A stretch of 43,374 nucleotides of DNA. Origin: Clostridiales bacterium. Lineage in GTDB: Bacteria > Bacillota > Clostridia > Lachnospirales > Cellulosilyticaceae. The stretch lies in NCBI GenBank assembly GCA_019418225.1, contig DYCF01000019.1:34754-78127 (forward strand). The letters run 5' to 3'. Position numbers and translations under genes: made by a program. Under the pieces are notes generated by a model. That model searched no databases and was not told where the DNA came from. It saw only the letters and a list, made by a program, of their open reading frames with translations. Below are positions 6,970 to 15,531 of this stretch, piece by piece. Within the stretch, counting starts at the first letter, position 1. The number at the start of each line of letters is the position of its first letter.

Positions 6970-9675
6970 CTATTTTAATGAAATATTCGTTACACTTACA
7001 TCTGATGTACCACTTCCAAATGCACATCCTGTTGTAAAACTTTCTCCTGCTTCTAATTGCGTTTGCCAAGATGGATTAGTAATTGTGTAGGTATTGCCAT
7101 CACTACTTATGAGTGTTGCATTCCAAAAAGCTGTAATTGGACGACTTGTAGTAAATGTACATGTCCAGCCATCTAATGCTTTACCTGTTGTATTTGTAAT
7201 TGTTACTTCACCTGTTGCACCATCTGACCAATCTGATATAATTTCAACGCTCACTGCATCTTGTTGCTGTGAACTCGAACCTTCATTTACATCTGATGAT
7301 GAACTATCCTTTGGTGCACTGCAAGATTCAAATACCCAAATTTGATTAGCTGCACCACTATAAGTATATTGCAATACATTTGTACCGTCTGCTGTACCTT
7401 TTCTCTCAGCATCTAATCCTTTAGTATCTGTGGTACATCTTGCAACAATACCATATACATTATTTTGCCCAGTAAGTATTAATTTAAATTCTTGTGCACT
7501 TAGGCCATTAGCTGTATAGGTTTGGATGTTCGTACCATTTTCATTTTTACCATAGTCTACATCTAACATATACCCTTGACCATTTTTAAGTGTTACATAA
7601 CCATTTCCAACATTTGTTACATACCATCTTTGTCCTGCTACACCAGTCCCTGTGGCGATTTCCACATTCTGACCATTTGCGCCCACATTATCTTTTACTT
7701 GAAGATATTTTTGTGCATTCACATTTTTAATGTAATACCAACCATCATTTATTGTTGCATAATCTGTACGCGTTGTGTCTGTACTTGTATTGCCGCCTGT
7801 TACTGTAGGCTCTGTGTAATTACCTGGAGTATACAGATTAGCAGCAGGCTGCGTTGTGTGATTTGGTCCAATATAAAAGCTTGTATGTGGTGGTTGATTA
7901 TAGGCTACATTTTGCCAAGCAATACCTAAACGATATACTGGATCATGCATGAATGTATAATAGCGATAATCTGTTACAGCTGTTGTCATATAAATTCTAA
8001 GGGCACTGCTATCTGTAAGTGGTAGCACCACTTCTTCACGCCAGTCACCAAATAAATCTGCTTGAAGTGAAGGTGTAGCCTTTGTACTATTGCAAGAAGT
8101 CGCCCCATTAAATGTAACATAACGACTTGCAGAATGTGTTGCGCCGTTATACTTATTAATATAATTCTTGTCTAATATCTCTCTATAAAGATCTCCATCC
8201 CACCAAATTGCAAAGTTATAAGCACTAAGTGGTGCTGTAATACTTGTACCATTTTTATCATATGAACCTGTTGTAGACATGGCAATATAAGGATAATAAT
8301 CAGAGCCAAAGTTGCCAATAATACCGCGGCCTACATCATTACTTGCAGCTGCTTTCCATAACACCTTACCTGTTGCAGCATCATGAATCTCTGTACACTT
8401 TTTATCCTCATGCACTTGAAATACTTCAAGTCCCGCGCGATCTGGATCAAAGTCACTTACATGAAGGGCATCCCCATGGCCTAAACCTGTAGTATAAAGT
8501 AATGACCCATTATGGTCAATTGTGGCACTACCATAAATAATTTCATCATAGCCATCATCATCTACATCTGCTACAGATAAGTTATGATTTCCTTGCCCCG
8601 CTGCTGCAGAGTTTCCAGAAGACTTCGAGTCAAATGTCCATTGTCTCTTAAGGCTTGAACCATCAAAAGTATAAGCCACTAGTACTGCTCTTGTATAATA
8701 ACCACGGCACATCACAAGGCTAGGTGTCTTGCCATCTAAATAAGCAATACATGCAAGAAAACGGTCTACACGATTTCCATAACTATCTCCCCAACTCGAA
8801 ACTGTGCCACGTGCTGGTGTATAATCAATCGTTGTAATAGCTCCACCTGTTTGACCATCAAACACTGTTAAATATTCATTTCCTGTTAAGATATATCCTT
8901 TTGAATTACGATAATCCGCATTTGCATTGCCGATGACATTCCCTTGACCATCCACTGTTGCATCAGAAGTTTTGCAAGCCACTTCTGCCTTACCATCTCC
9001 ATCTAAGTCATAAACCATAAACTGAGTATAGTGGGCACCTGCACGGATATTTCTGCCTAAATCAATACGCCACAGCTGTGTACCATCCATTTCATATGCA
9101 TCTAAGTAAACGTTACCTGTATATCCTGATTGAGAATTATCCTTGGAATTAGATGGATCCCATTTTAAAATAATTTCATATTGCCCATCACCATCTACAT
9201 CTCCTACAGAAGCATCATTAGCACTATATGTACAAGTAGAACCATCTGGCATCGTCATCCCTGCTGGTTTATTAAGCGGAATATCTAAATAGTTTTGGCT
9301 AAGTACTGTACTTACTGCACTTTTTGTTTTTTCTACGCCATTAATAACTGTTGTTACATAATACTTATCACTTGTCGTCCCTGATGTATCTACATAGTTT
9401 GTACTTGTTGTAAGTGGCGTGCTATTAAGACGTGTACCATTTTTATAAATATAAAAGCCTACATTACTATTATCTGTTCCAAGTAGTCTCCAAGATAAGT
9501 ATACCCCATTACTTACCTTCGTTGCGATAAGCCCGCGGTCTAATGCCTCCATCTGTCTTGCCGTCCCTGCATATGTTACGACACTTGGCATACTTACTAA
9601 AGTTGTGCCAAACATAGATACCATCGCCAAACAAGACATTGTCTTCTTAAATACCTGTTTAAACTTCTTACTCAT
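6970..9675 (-). CDS. Secreted rhamnogalacturonan lyase (PL11) with CBM13 and CBM2
   Basis: A 901-residue secreted enzyme. A signal peptide occupies about 1-36 (basic start, hydrophobic core, TYAG). The PL11 rhamnogalacturonan lyase domain covers about 38-620, with ARQMEALDRGL at its start and repeated acidic calcium-loop motifs DVDGDGQYE, DLDGDGKAE and DVDDDGYDE of the family's eight-bladed propeller. A ricin-type beta-trefoil (CBM13-like, about 645-782) follows. After a Ser/Gln/Glu-rich linker (about 785-807), a C-terminal CBM2 (808-901) carries conserved aromatic Trp residues and two Cys. Known PL11 enzymes cleave rhamnosyl-galacturonosyl bonds of pectin RG-I. The cellulose-binding CBM2 would hold it on plant cell walls. 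The ATG has GGAGGAG seven bases upstream. It is a single-gene unit with its own promoter and a shared terminator. Confidence 0.95.
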   Translation of the reverse strand: MSKKFKQVFKKTMSCLAMVSMFGTTLVSMPSVVTYAGTARQMEALDRGLIATKVSNGVYLSWRLLGTDNSNVGFYIYKNGTRLNSTPLTTSTNYVDTSGTTSDKYYVTTVINGVEKTKSAVSTVLSQNYLDIPLNKPAGMTMPDGSTCTYSANDASVGDVDGDGQYEIILKWDPSNSKDNSQSGYTGNVYLDAYEMDGTQLWRIDLGRNIRAGAHYTQFMVYDLDGDGKAEVACKTSDATVDGQGNVIGNANADYRNSKGYILTGNEYLTVFDGQTGGAITTIDYTPARGTVSSWGDSYGNRVDRFLACIAYLDGKTPSLVMCRGYYTRAVLVAYTFDGSSLKRQWTFDSKSSGNSAAAGQGNHNLSVADVDDDGYDEIIYGSATIDHNGSLLYTTGLGHGDALHVSDFDPDRAGLEVFQVHEDKKCTEIHDAATGKVLWKAAASNDVGRGIIGNFGSDYYPYIAMSTTGSYDKNGTSITAPLSAYNFAIWWDGDLYREILDKNYINKYNGATHSASRYVTFNGATSCNSTKATPSLQADLFGDWREEVVLPLTDSSALRIYMTTAVTDYRYYTFMHDPVYRLGIAWQNVAYNQPPHTSFYIGPNHTTQPAANLYTPGNYTEPTVTGGNTSTDTTRTDYATINDGWYYIKNVNAQKYLQVKDNVGANGQNVEIATGTGVAGQRWYVTNVGNGYVTLKNGQGYMLDVDYGKNENGTNIQTYTANGLSAQEFKLILTGQNNVYGIVARCTTDTKGLDAERKGTADGTNVLQYTYSGAANQIWVFESCSAPKDSSSSDVNEGSSSQQQDAVSVEIISDWSDGATGEVTITNTTGKALDGWTCTFTTSRPITAFWNATLISSDGNTYTITNPSWQTQLEAGESFTTGCAFGSGTSDVSVTNISLK

Positions 9676-9781
9676 TTAATCTCCTCCTTCAATAAATTAA
9701 TAAATCTATTTTCCTTGCCACTTTATCTTATTATCTTTTTGTATAATAAAATAAATTTTGCCCCTACATTCTCTGTGTTTT

Positions 9782-9811
9782 ATTATATACAAAACTTACC
9801 GTATTTTTCAA
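9782..9811 (-). promoter_or_regulatory. Candidate promoter of the pectin lyase gene
   Basis: On the minus strand TTGAAA (9806-9811) and TATAAT (9782-9787) are separated by 18 bases, about 105 bases upstream of the start codon. The palindrome at 9811-9830 touches the upstream edge of the -35 box. Confidence 0.5.
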
Positions 9812-9830
9812 CATATTATGTACAATATGT
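9811..9830. promoter_or_regulatory. Operator-like palindrome at the lyase promoter
   Basis: The sequence acatattatgtacaatatgt has perfect 7-bp arms (acatatt / aatatgt) around six bases. It abuts the -35 box of the predicted lyase promoter, a position typical of an activator or repressor site. The regulator is unknown; the nearby AraC-family protein is one candidate. Confidence 0.4.
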
Positions 9831-9976
9831 ATTAATATTAGCATTTAATTACCAGTTATTTTAAGAATTATATAACATTTTTGCATATATTAATAACTAG
9901 TTTCCTTAATCCAACTCACACATCACTCTTTTTAACCTTTTCTTCCCATTAAGTTTCTTTTTATATATTAAGGCAT
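9831..9976. other. AT-rich intergenic stretch
   Basis: No gene is seen here. An imperfect 10-bp inverted repeat (accagttatt near 9850, aataactagt near 9892) is the only structure noted between the lyase promoter and the ferredoxin terminator. Confidence 0.4.
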
Positions 9977-10009
9977 AAAAAAAGATGACCTTCTTAAAAA
10001 AGTCATCTT
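9977..10009 (-). terminator. Intrinsic terminator of the ferredoxin gene
   Basis: An 8-bp stem (aagatgac / gtcatctt) lies about 30 bases past the ferredoxin stop and is followed on the minus strand by seven T. Confidence 0.85.
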
Positions 10010-10038
10010 CTTTATGTATAAAACCCCTTGGCTCTATA

Positions 10039-10212
10039 TTATTCTGCTTGAGCTGGTGCGCCTACTGGACAAACACTTGCACATGCGCCACATTCGATAC
10101 AATCTGTTGCAGCGATTTCGTATTTTCCATCTCCTTCAGAAATACATCCGATTGGACATTCAGCTTCACATGCACCACAGCTAATGCAATCTTCACTAAT
10201 TACGTATGCCAT
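10039..10212 (-). CDS. 2[4Fe-4S] ferredoxin
   Basis: A 57-residue clostridial-type ferredoxin, a soluble low-potential electron carrier for anaerobic metabolism (hydrogenase, pyruvate:ferredoxin oxidoreductase and similar partners). Two CxxCxxCxxxCP motifs are complete: Cys 9, 12, 15, 19 and Cys 38, 41, 44, 48, each followed by Pro. One extra Cys sits at 23. The start ATG is preceded by GGGAGGTG at six bases, and the gene has its own promoter with a consensus -35 box and its own terminator. Length and the MAYVI start match classical ferredoxins. Confidence 0.97.
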   Translation of the reverse strand: MAYVISEDCISCGACEAECPIGCISEGDGKYEIAATDCIECGACASVCPVGAPAQAE

Positions 10213-10248
10213 TTAAAACACCTCCCGTAAATGATTAATTTCAAGTTT

Positions 10249-10277
10249 ATGATATCCCATAGACCCCACTATGTCAA
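10249..10277 (-). promoter_or_regulatory. Promoter of the ferredoxin gene
   Basis: On the minus strand a consensus TTGACA (10272-10277), a 17-base spacer and TATCAT (10249-10254) lie about 37 bases upstream of the start. This is the best-matching promoter in the window. Confidence 0.75.
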
Positions 10278-10287
10278 GAAATTTTAC

Positions 10288-10390
10288 GGGGGTAGGTTCG
10301 CACAAAGTGCTGGAGCCTTTTTCAAGATACTTATCCATATCCCGATGAATCTTCAAACGAGGCTCCAGTGCCTTGTACTTTGCTTCCCCC
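10288..10390. ncRNA. Long imperfect hairpin between topB and ferredoxin; candidate structured RNA
   Basis: A single long hairpin spans about 103 bases. The base is ggggg / ccccc (10288-10292 with 10386-10390), the middle is ctggagcc / ggctccag (10310-10317 with 10361-10368), extended outward by a paired run with two mismatches to 10300/10378, and the upper stem has aagat / atctt. Neither strand has a T run after it, so it is not an ordinary terminator. On the minus strand it sits just after the topB stop and ends 11 bases before the ferredoxin -35 box. It could be a structured RNA, an intergenic repeat element, or a U-tail-less 3' end of topB. Which strand is used is unknown. Confidence 0.4.
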
Positions 10391-10412
10391 TGTAATAGCT
10401 AGCTTGTTAATT

Positions 10413-12650
10413 TTATTGGATAAACTCTTGTTCCCAATTAAAATATCCCGTCTGTTCGTTTTTGACATACTTGAGATAAGCTGCATAAGTGTTCCCATTA
10501 CGACTTTTAAGATTCCTAAAGCCTACTTTACCATTTTTAAGAAGTAGCTCTACCATTTGTCTTGTAACTGTTTTACCTAACATAGCAATATACTTATCAT
10601 TTTTCCAGATTGTATATTTACAGCCACCCTTCCAATTAACACAACCAAAAGCCTTTTCATTTTCCACAACCGCATTACCACAGATTGGACAGATTCCCAC
10701 TGGTTCCATATTTTTAGGAACTTCTACCTTTGTACCACTTAGAACCTTTGTATCATTTTTAATCGCCTCTACAGCGTCTTCTGTAAAGCTTTTAATCATT
10801 CCCAAGAATTCATCCTTTTGAAATTTGCCCTTTTCAATATCTGACAATGTTTTTTCAAGTCGCCCTGTATATTCAAGGTCAAGAAGCTGCTTAGCTGGAA
10901 ATGTTTCTACTATAGCTTTTCCAAGTTCTGTACATACAAGACTTTTTCCTTTTGCTTTAATATATTCCGCATCTTTAAGCTTTTTAATTGTTTCAGCACG
11001 AGTCGCTGGTGTCCCGATACTAAAACCACTTAAGATGCTTGCCATCATTTTAAGTGTATCCTCTTCACTTTCTTCCTTGCTATCGTCTTTTCCATCACCT
11101 TTAAAACTTTTACCACATGTCTCCATCACACGTAAAAGTGTTTTCTCTGTATGGGCTTTAGGCGGCTTTCTCGTTACTTCTCCTACAGTCGCCTTCTTAA
11201 CTTCTACCACTTCATCCTTGGCAACTTGTGGGAGAATAACATCTTTACTTTCTTTGCTTTCTTTTGTTCCTTTAGCTTCTAGCTTTTCTACAATGCGCCA
11301 TCCCTCTACCAGTTGTACCTTACCCTTCGTGATAAAGACGCCTTTAACGCGTTCTTCTGGTACTTGTTGTACTTTCGTTACGAGCTTTGTTTCTTCAAAC
11401 TCTGCTACAGGTAAGAACTGCATTAAGAAACGGTTTTTAACTGCATTATAAACAATTTGCTCATCTGCTGTGAGTCCTTTTGGAATCATATAAGTTGGTA
11501 CAATGGCACTATGGCTTTCTACCTTACTATTATCAAAGATACGTTTATTATCTACAAAACGAATTTGACTTTCATAAGGTAAACCTACTTTAAGTGTATC
11601 TAGTACCTTTTTCGTTCTTCCTTTTAAACTCTCTTCTAACGCTAAGCTCCCTGTTCTTGGATAAGTAATATACTTCTTTTCATATAGTGATTGAGCCACC
11701 TTTAATACCTTATCAGAAGTCCATCCCTTATATTTACTTGTAATATGCCCTTGCAAGTTTGAAAGATTAAATAAAAATGGGGCATAATCTTTCTTTTTCT
11801 CAACTTGCTTCTCAATAATTTGAGCAGGCTTATTTTTAATAAGTTCTGTAAGTTCTTCTAAGGCCTTTTTATCTTCAAACTTCTCATTATCTTTGCCTTC
11901 TTTATCCTTCTCATAATAAGTACCCTCAAAGACTTCATTTTGTTGCGTCTTAAAGTTGGCTAACAATTTGTAGTAAGTAGATGCCTTGAAGGCCTCTATT
12001 TCCTTGTCACGATCATAAATAATCTTAAGGGTAGGTAATAGTACACGGCCAATATTAAGTATTTTCTTGCTCCCTGCATTATACTTCACTGTGGCTACTG
12101 AAGTTAAATTAATCCCAATCATCCAGTCAGCCCACTGTCTACCAATTCCTGCATCTTGCAGTGACTTCATCTCTTCATTAGGACGAAGATTAGCAAGACC
12201 TTTTTGAACTTCTTCCGGTGTCCATTCATTTAAAAGCATACGATAAACAGGCTTCTTTTCATTAAAATATAAGAAAATCTCATCACCGATTACTTGTCCC
12301 TCTCGGTCAAAGTCAGTAGCCGAAATAACGCCGTCTACATCTTCTCTGTCAATTAAACTTTTAATAATATTTAATTGTTTTTGTGCTCCTGCATCAACTT
12401 GTGCTTTATTCTTACTATCACATTTAATTTTATATTTGAACTCCTCTGGTATAAAAGGAAACTTTTCCAGACGCCAACTCTTCATCTGCTCATCATAGTC
12501 TTTAGCATCATATAGCTGCAACAAATGTCCAAACGCCCACGTAATTAAATAATCGTTTCCTTCAAAGTAACCATCGCATCTTTTTCTAATCTGAAGTGCA
12601 TCTGCTATATTCTTTGCAACAGAAGGTTTCTCTGCTATAATAACACGCAT
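10413..12650 (-). CDS. topB: DNA topoisomerase III (type IA)
   Basis: A 745-residue type IA topoisomerase that relaxes or decatenates DNA by single-strand passage. The N-terminal Toprim domain starts MRVIIAEKPSVAKNIADAL and includes the acidic metal-binding motif ATDFDREG (about 111-118). The catalytic Tyr is in YITYPRTGS near residue 329. A C-terminal zinc-ribbon-like segment (CPICGNAVVE...FGCVNWKGGCKYTIW) and a short basic tail follow. The length suits TopB rather than TopA. The start ATG has GAGGAG eight bases upstream. It is a single gene. TopB homologues also occur on mobile elements, but the flanking genes here look chromosomal. Confidence 0.95.
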   Translation of the reverse strand: MRVIIAEKPSVAKNIADALQIRKRCDGYFEGNDYLITWAFGHLLQLYDAKDYDEQMKSWRLEKFPFIPEEFKYKIKCDSKNKAQVDAGAQKQLNIIKSLIDREDVDGVISATDFDREGQVIGDEIFLYFNEKKPVYRMLLNEWTPEEVQKGLANLRPNEEMKSLQDAGIGRQWADWMIGINLTSVATVKYNAGSKKILNIGRVLLPTLKIIYDRDKEIEAFKASTYYKLLANFKTQQNEVFEGTYYEKDKEGKDNEKFEDKKALEELTELIKNKPAQIIEKQVEKKKDYAPFLFNLSNLQGHITSKYKGWTSDKVLKVAQSLYEKKYITYPRTGSLALEESLKGRTKKVLDTLKVGLPYESQIRFVDNKRIFDNSKVESHSAIVPTYMIPKGLTADEQIVYNAVKNRFLMQFLPVAEFEETKLVTKVQQVPEERVKGVFITKGKVQLVEGWRIVEKLEAKGTKESKESKDVILPQVAKDEVVEVKKATVGEVTRKPPKAHTEKTLLRVMETCGKSFKGDGKDDSKEESEEDTLKMMASILSGFSIGTPATRAETIKKLKDAEYIKAKGKSLVCTELGKAIVETFPAKQLLDLEYTGRLEKTLSDIEKGKFQKDEFLGMIKSFTEDAVEAIKNDTKVLSGTKVEVPKNMEPVGICPICGNAVVENEKAFGCVNWKGGCKYTIWKNDKYIAMLGKTVTRQMVELLLKNGKVGFRNLKSRNGNTYAAYLKYVKNEQTGYFNWEQEFIQ

Positions 12651-12672
12651 TTTTTCAACTCCTCTATTTTCC

Positions 12673-12717
12673 CTATTGTTACATACTTCTCAAAAACATC
12701 AGTTTTTATAACAATAG
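12673..12717 (-). promoter_or_regulatory. Nested inverted repeats in the topB leader
   Basis: A perfect 9-bp inverted repeat (ctattgtta 12673-12681, taacaatag 12709-12717) encloses a second hairpin (aaaaac / gttttt, 12692-12707). Both lie within 70 bases upstream of the topB start and would be in its 5' leader if transcription starts upstream. They may be an operator or an RNA stem. No clear promoter was found here. Confidence 0.35.
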
Positions 12718-12732
12718 CAATTGTTTTACGGA

Positions 12733-12789
12733 AAAAACAAACATAAGGAACCATTGCATTATTCTTATAGCCTAATACAATAGTTCCTT
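12733..12789 (-). terminator. Intrinsic terminator downstream of the GH26 gene
   Basis: On the minus strand a 12-bp stem (aaggaactattg / caatggttcctt, one G-U pair) is followed by a T-rich run (tttgttttttcc). It lies about 130 bases past the GH26 stop and ends the carbohydrate locus. Confidence 0.8.
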
Positions 12790-12921
12790 ATATCTTTTGT
12801 TAATCATTTATCCTATTATAACATACCCCATCCATAAAGCACAACCCACGCACGAACACATGTTCGCAGTATTACTTTAACTTCTTTGCTTTAATCTTTT
12901 ATTTTCTTAACCTTATGCATG

Positions 12922-13926
12922 TCATTTAAAATTCGGTAAATCCTCTAGTGTAATCACATAGGGATGATTATAAACCTCCTTCATATGTTCCTTCGTCATA
13001 TTACTAAGGATCACTTCTTCCTCTTCCCAGTTCCATATTGTAAAATATAACCAAGGTACTTCATCTTTAATCAAACTTTCTGGATGTGGCATAATAAAGC
13101 TTTCCGATAAAGCAACAGGCTTACTTCCTGTCATCGCACAAACTACTGCTTCGTATTCCCTTTTATCACTACTGTAATCATAGGCTGGCCCATATACATC
13201 ACAGCTTCCTATATCACAATAAGTATCGCCAACATAGTACGCTATCTTAGGTGCATTCCAAACCCATATTAGATTATTTAAATTATAATGTTCGGTTAGC
13301 TCTTGATACAGCAAATGATATAGCTTTTTATATGCCTCGGCACCTTTTCGGCTCCACCAAAACCAATTCCCATCTGCCTCATGAAGCGGGCGCCATAATA
13401 TAGGAATATTTCTTTCTTTAAATCTCATTAAAACTTGTGCGATATCTGAGATATCCTTCATCATCGCCTTATGCTCCGCCGTTCCTTCACAGAGTGCTTT
13501 CTCAATATCAAAATCTGTATTAAACACATAAAATGTTTTATCGTATCCACCACAAGGTGCAAACCAGTGCCAGCACAATGTAATAAGCCCACCTTTCTCC
13601 TCCCACCATCTTATCGCCTCTTCTACAGAGCCTCTATTGCCCGCCACCTCTTCATGGCAATCTATCTCCATATCTTCTGTACGTACTTCTTTATTAGGAA
13701 GCTTCTCTGTATTTGAACCAGCTGTATAGCTTAATAAATCAAAGCTACGAATAGCAGGATACTTACCTGTAATCTCATAAATTTCCTCTACTTGTGTGCC
13801 TTTTGCTGCATTTGTATGCTGACCTGAAATAATGCCCTTGCCATAAATAGACTCAAAATACTTCATAACCGTTTTGCAAATAGGTAATGCATTTGGATTG
13901 TTTAATGTAAATTCTACTTTTCTCAT
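12922..13926 (-). CDS. Cytoplasmic GH26 beta-mannanase / mannobiohydrolase-type enzyme
   Basis: A 334-residue glycoside hydrolase of family 26, a TIM barrel acting on beta-1,4-mannan chains. Family signatures are SGQH (34-37), WRPLHEADGNWFWW (178-191) with the acid/base Glu 183, and VALSESF with the predicted nucleophile Glu 275. There is no signal peptide, transmembrane segment or binding module, so it should act inside the cell on imported oligosaccharides, either endo or from a chain end. It is the last gene after the two-importer operon on the same strand, separated by 120 bases with a terminator-like hairpin, so it may be partly uncoupled from the operon. The ATG has GGGGGA upstream. Confidence 0.9.
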   Translation of the reverse strand: MRKVEFTLNNPNALPICKTVMKYFESIYGKGIISGQHTNAAKGTQVEEIYEITGKYPAIRSFDLLSYTAGSNTEKLPNKEVRTEDMEIDCHEEVAGNRGSVEEAIRWWEEKGGLITLCWHWFAPCGGYDKTFYVFNTDFDIEKALCEGTAEHKAMMKDISDIAQVLMRFKERNIPILWRPLHEADGNWFWWSRKGAEAYKKLYHLLYQELTEHYNLNNLIWVWNAPKIAYYVGDTYCDIGSCDVYGPAYDYSSDKREYEAVVCAMTGSKPVALSESFIMPHPESLIKDEVPWLYFTIWNWEEEEVILSNMTKEHMKEVYNHPYVITLEDLPNFK

Positions 13927-13953
13927 ACAAGTCCCCCATCCTATCTTTACTTT

Positions 13954-13996
13954 AGAAAAGCTGATTAGAAGAGTATTTCACTACCTCTAACCAGCT
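13954..13996 (-). terminator. Terminator or read-through hairpin between binding-protein and GH26 genes
   Basis: On the minus strand AGCUGGUUAGA... pairs with ...UCUAAUCAGCU (one G-U pair and small bulges), then UUUUCUAAAG. The short T run suggests partial termination or an mRNA-stabilising 3' end for the abundant binding-protein transcript. Confidence 0.6.
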
Positions 13997-14046
13997 TCTA
14001 TAATTACTTATTATTTTACTTGTTACACTTACTACTAAGACTTTAC

Positions 14047-15492
14047 TTACTCTTTATCTTTTTTAAATACAGCTTCAATACTATCTTGAGCAAGTTGTTT
14101 ATTAGCCTCTACAGCTTGAGCAACTGTTTGGCCATCAGCTAATAAGTTACCTACAACTGTGTTAAGTGGATAATCTGTTACACCGTCAATTACATCTACT
14201 TTTCCACCTTCACTGAAAGAAATAGCATTTTCCATATCTTTTTCCGTTTTGAATAATGTTGATAACCATTCTCGGCTAGCTTCTGCTTTGATTTCATATT
14301 CTGCACCATACCAGTCTTGAACTTCTTCAAAGATCATTAAAACGTCTTCTGGATTTTCAACACCACGTGGAATTGCTACACCACCTGTTGCTGTTAAATA
14401 TGTACTACCAGTTGTATTACTTGGACCTGTTGGGAATGGTACTACAGAATAGTTGAAGCTACCATTATCTCCTTCACCAAGTACCCAACTTTGTAAATAG
14501 AACATTGCTGATTTGCCTTCTCTATAAGCTTGTAAGTTACCATTCCATTCCCAAACATCATCATTTGCAAGGTATGCAACTTTATCTGTGTTATAAAGTT
14601 TACTAAAGAACTCTAAAGCTTCCATTGTTTTTGGATCTGATAAACCTTCTTTTAAGTTTGTATCATCTACTAAATAACCATCATTTGAAGCAATGAATTG
14701 TTTTGCAAGTACAATTGGCACACCTGAAAGACCATATTGATCCACCACATTGTCACCATCTGTATCTTTTGTAGCGGCTTTTGCAATTTCTAAGAATTTA
14801 TCCCATGTCCATTCACCTTTTTCATAAAGTGCAACAGGGTCTTCTACGCCAAGTTCATTAATAATGTCTTCGTTAACACCTAAGAAACAAGCACTAACTT
14901 CCTCATTGTGTTCTACCATAGAGTAGTGTTTACCTGCAATTTCTGTACCTGGTAATAAAATATAGTTATCATTAAAGATATCTGCTTCTGGTAAATTAAT
15001 ATCTTCGATAGCCATAATTTGACCGCTTACTGCAAGTGGAATAGCTTTAGCAGGCTCTAGCATAACCCCGTCTGCATATGGTGCACCGGCCATAACACTT
15101 GTTGTAAGTTTTGTATCAAGTTCCTCATAAGGTACATTGATATATTCAATTTTACAATTATATTTTTCTTCTACACGTTTAAGGTTTTCCCATTTGTAAA
15201 TATCTTCAACTGTTGCAGTTGCTGGGTCTGGCTCTTCTTTTGGCATTGGATCCCAGTTATAAGCAAATGTAAATGTACGACCATTTAAATCTTTTGCTGG
15301 GTATTTGTCTGTTGGAAGTGTCTCTGTAGCTTCCTCTGATGCTTCTGGTGATGCAGAAGCTACTTCTGATTCCGCTGGAGACTCAGCTGGTGTGTCATTA
15401 CTTGTTTTCGTAGCGCTATCTCCGCAGCCTACAGACATTATACTCATTGCCCCAATTAAACCTAGTGCTAAAGCTTGTTTGAATTTTTTCAT
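14047..15492 (-). CDS. Sugar ABC importer solute-binding lipoprotein (family 1)
   Basis: A 481-residue extracellular solute-binding protein. The signal peptide ends in a lipobox with Cys 23 (MSVGC), followed by a Ser/Glu/Ala/Pro-rich spacer (about 24-60) that tethers it to the membrane. The mature part is a family 1 carbohydrate-binding protein, with an acidic loop ATKDTDGDNVVDQYGLS typical of these proteins. It follows its two permease genes directly (gap 39 bases to the 332-residue permease) and is the natural partner of that pair. The substrate is unproven; the GH26 gene just downstream suggests mannan oligosaccharides. Confidence 0.92.
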   Translation of the reverse strand: MKKFKQALALGLIGAMSIMSVGCGDSATKTSNDTPAESPAESEVASASPEASEEATETLPTDKYPAKDLNGRTFTFAYNWDPMPKEEPDPATATVEDIYKWENLKRVEEKYNCKIEYINVPYEELDTKLTTSVMAGAPYADGVMLEPAKAIPLAVSGQIMAIEDINLPEADIFNDNYILLPGTEIAGKHYSMVEHNEEVSACFLGVNEDIINELGVEDPVALYEKGEWTWDKFLEIAKAATKDTDGDNVVDQYGLSGVPIVLAKQFIASNDGYLVDDTNLKEGLSDPKTMEALEFFSKLYNTDKVAYLANDDVWEWNGNLQAYREGKSAMFYLQSWVLGEGDNGSFNYSVVPFPTGPSNTTGSTYLTATGGVAIPRGVENPEDVLMIFEEVQDWYGAEYEIKAEASREWLSTLFKTEKDMENAISFSEGGKVDVIDGVTDYPLNTVVGNLLADGQTVAQAVEANKQLAQDSIEAVFKKDKE

Positions 15493-15531
15493 TTTAAATT
15501 CCCCCTTAATAATTGTAGTTAAAATAACTTA

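Noticed and set aside
7576..7929. Long plus-strand frame rich in Cys and Ile inside the lyase gene
   Set aside because: It is a shadow of the minus-strand PL11 gene with no ribosome site and no recognisable domain.
10213..10338. 41-codon frame on the minus strand directly before the ferredoxin gene
   Set aside because: It has no good ribosome site and runs through the consensus ferredoxin promoter and half of the long hairpin; reported as an observation, not as a gene.
13954..13996. Hairpin before GH26 considered as a riboswitch
   Set aside because: It is a single simple stem with no conserved aptamer-like loops; a terminator or stabilising stem is enough.
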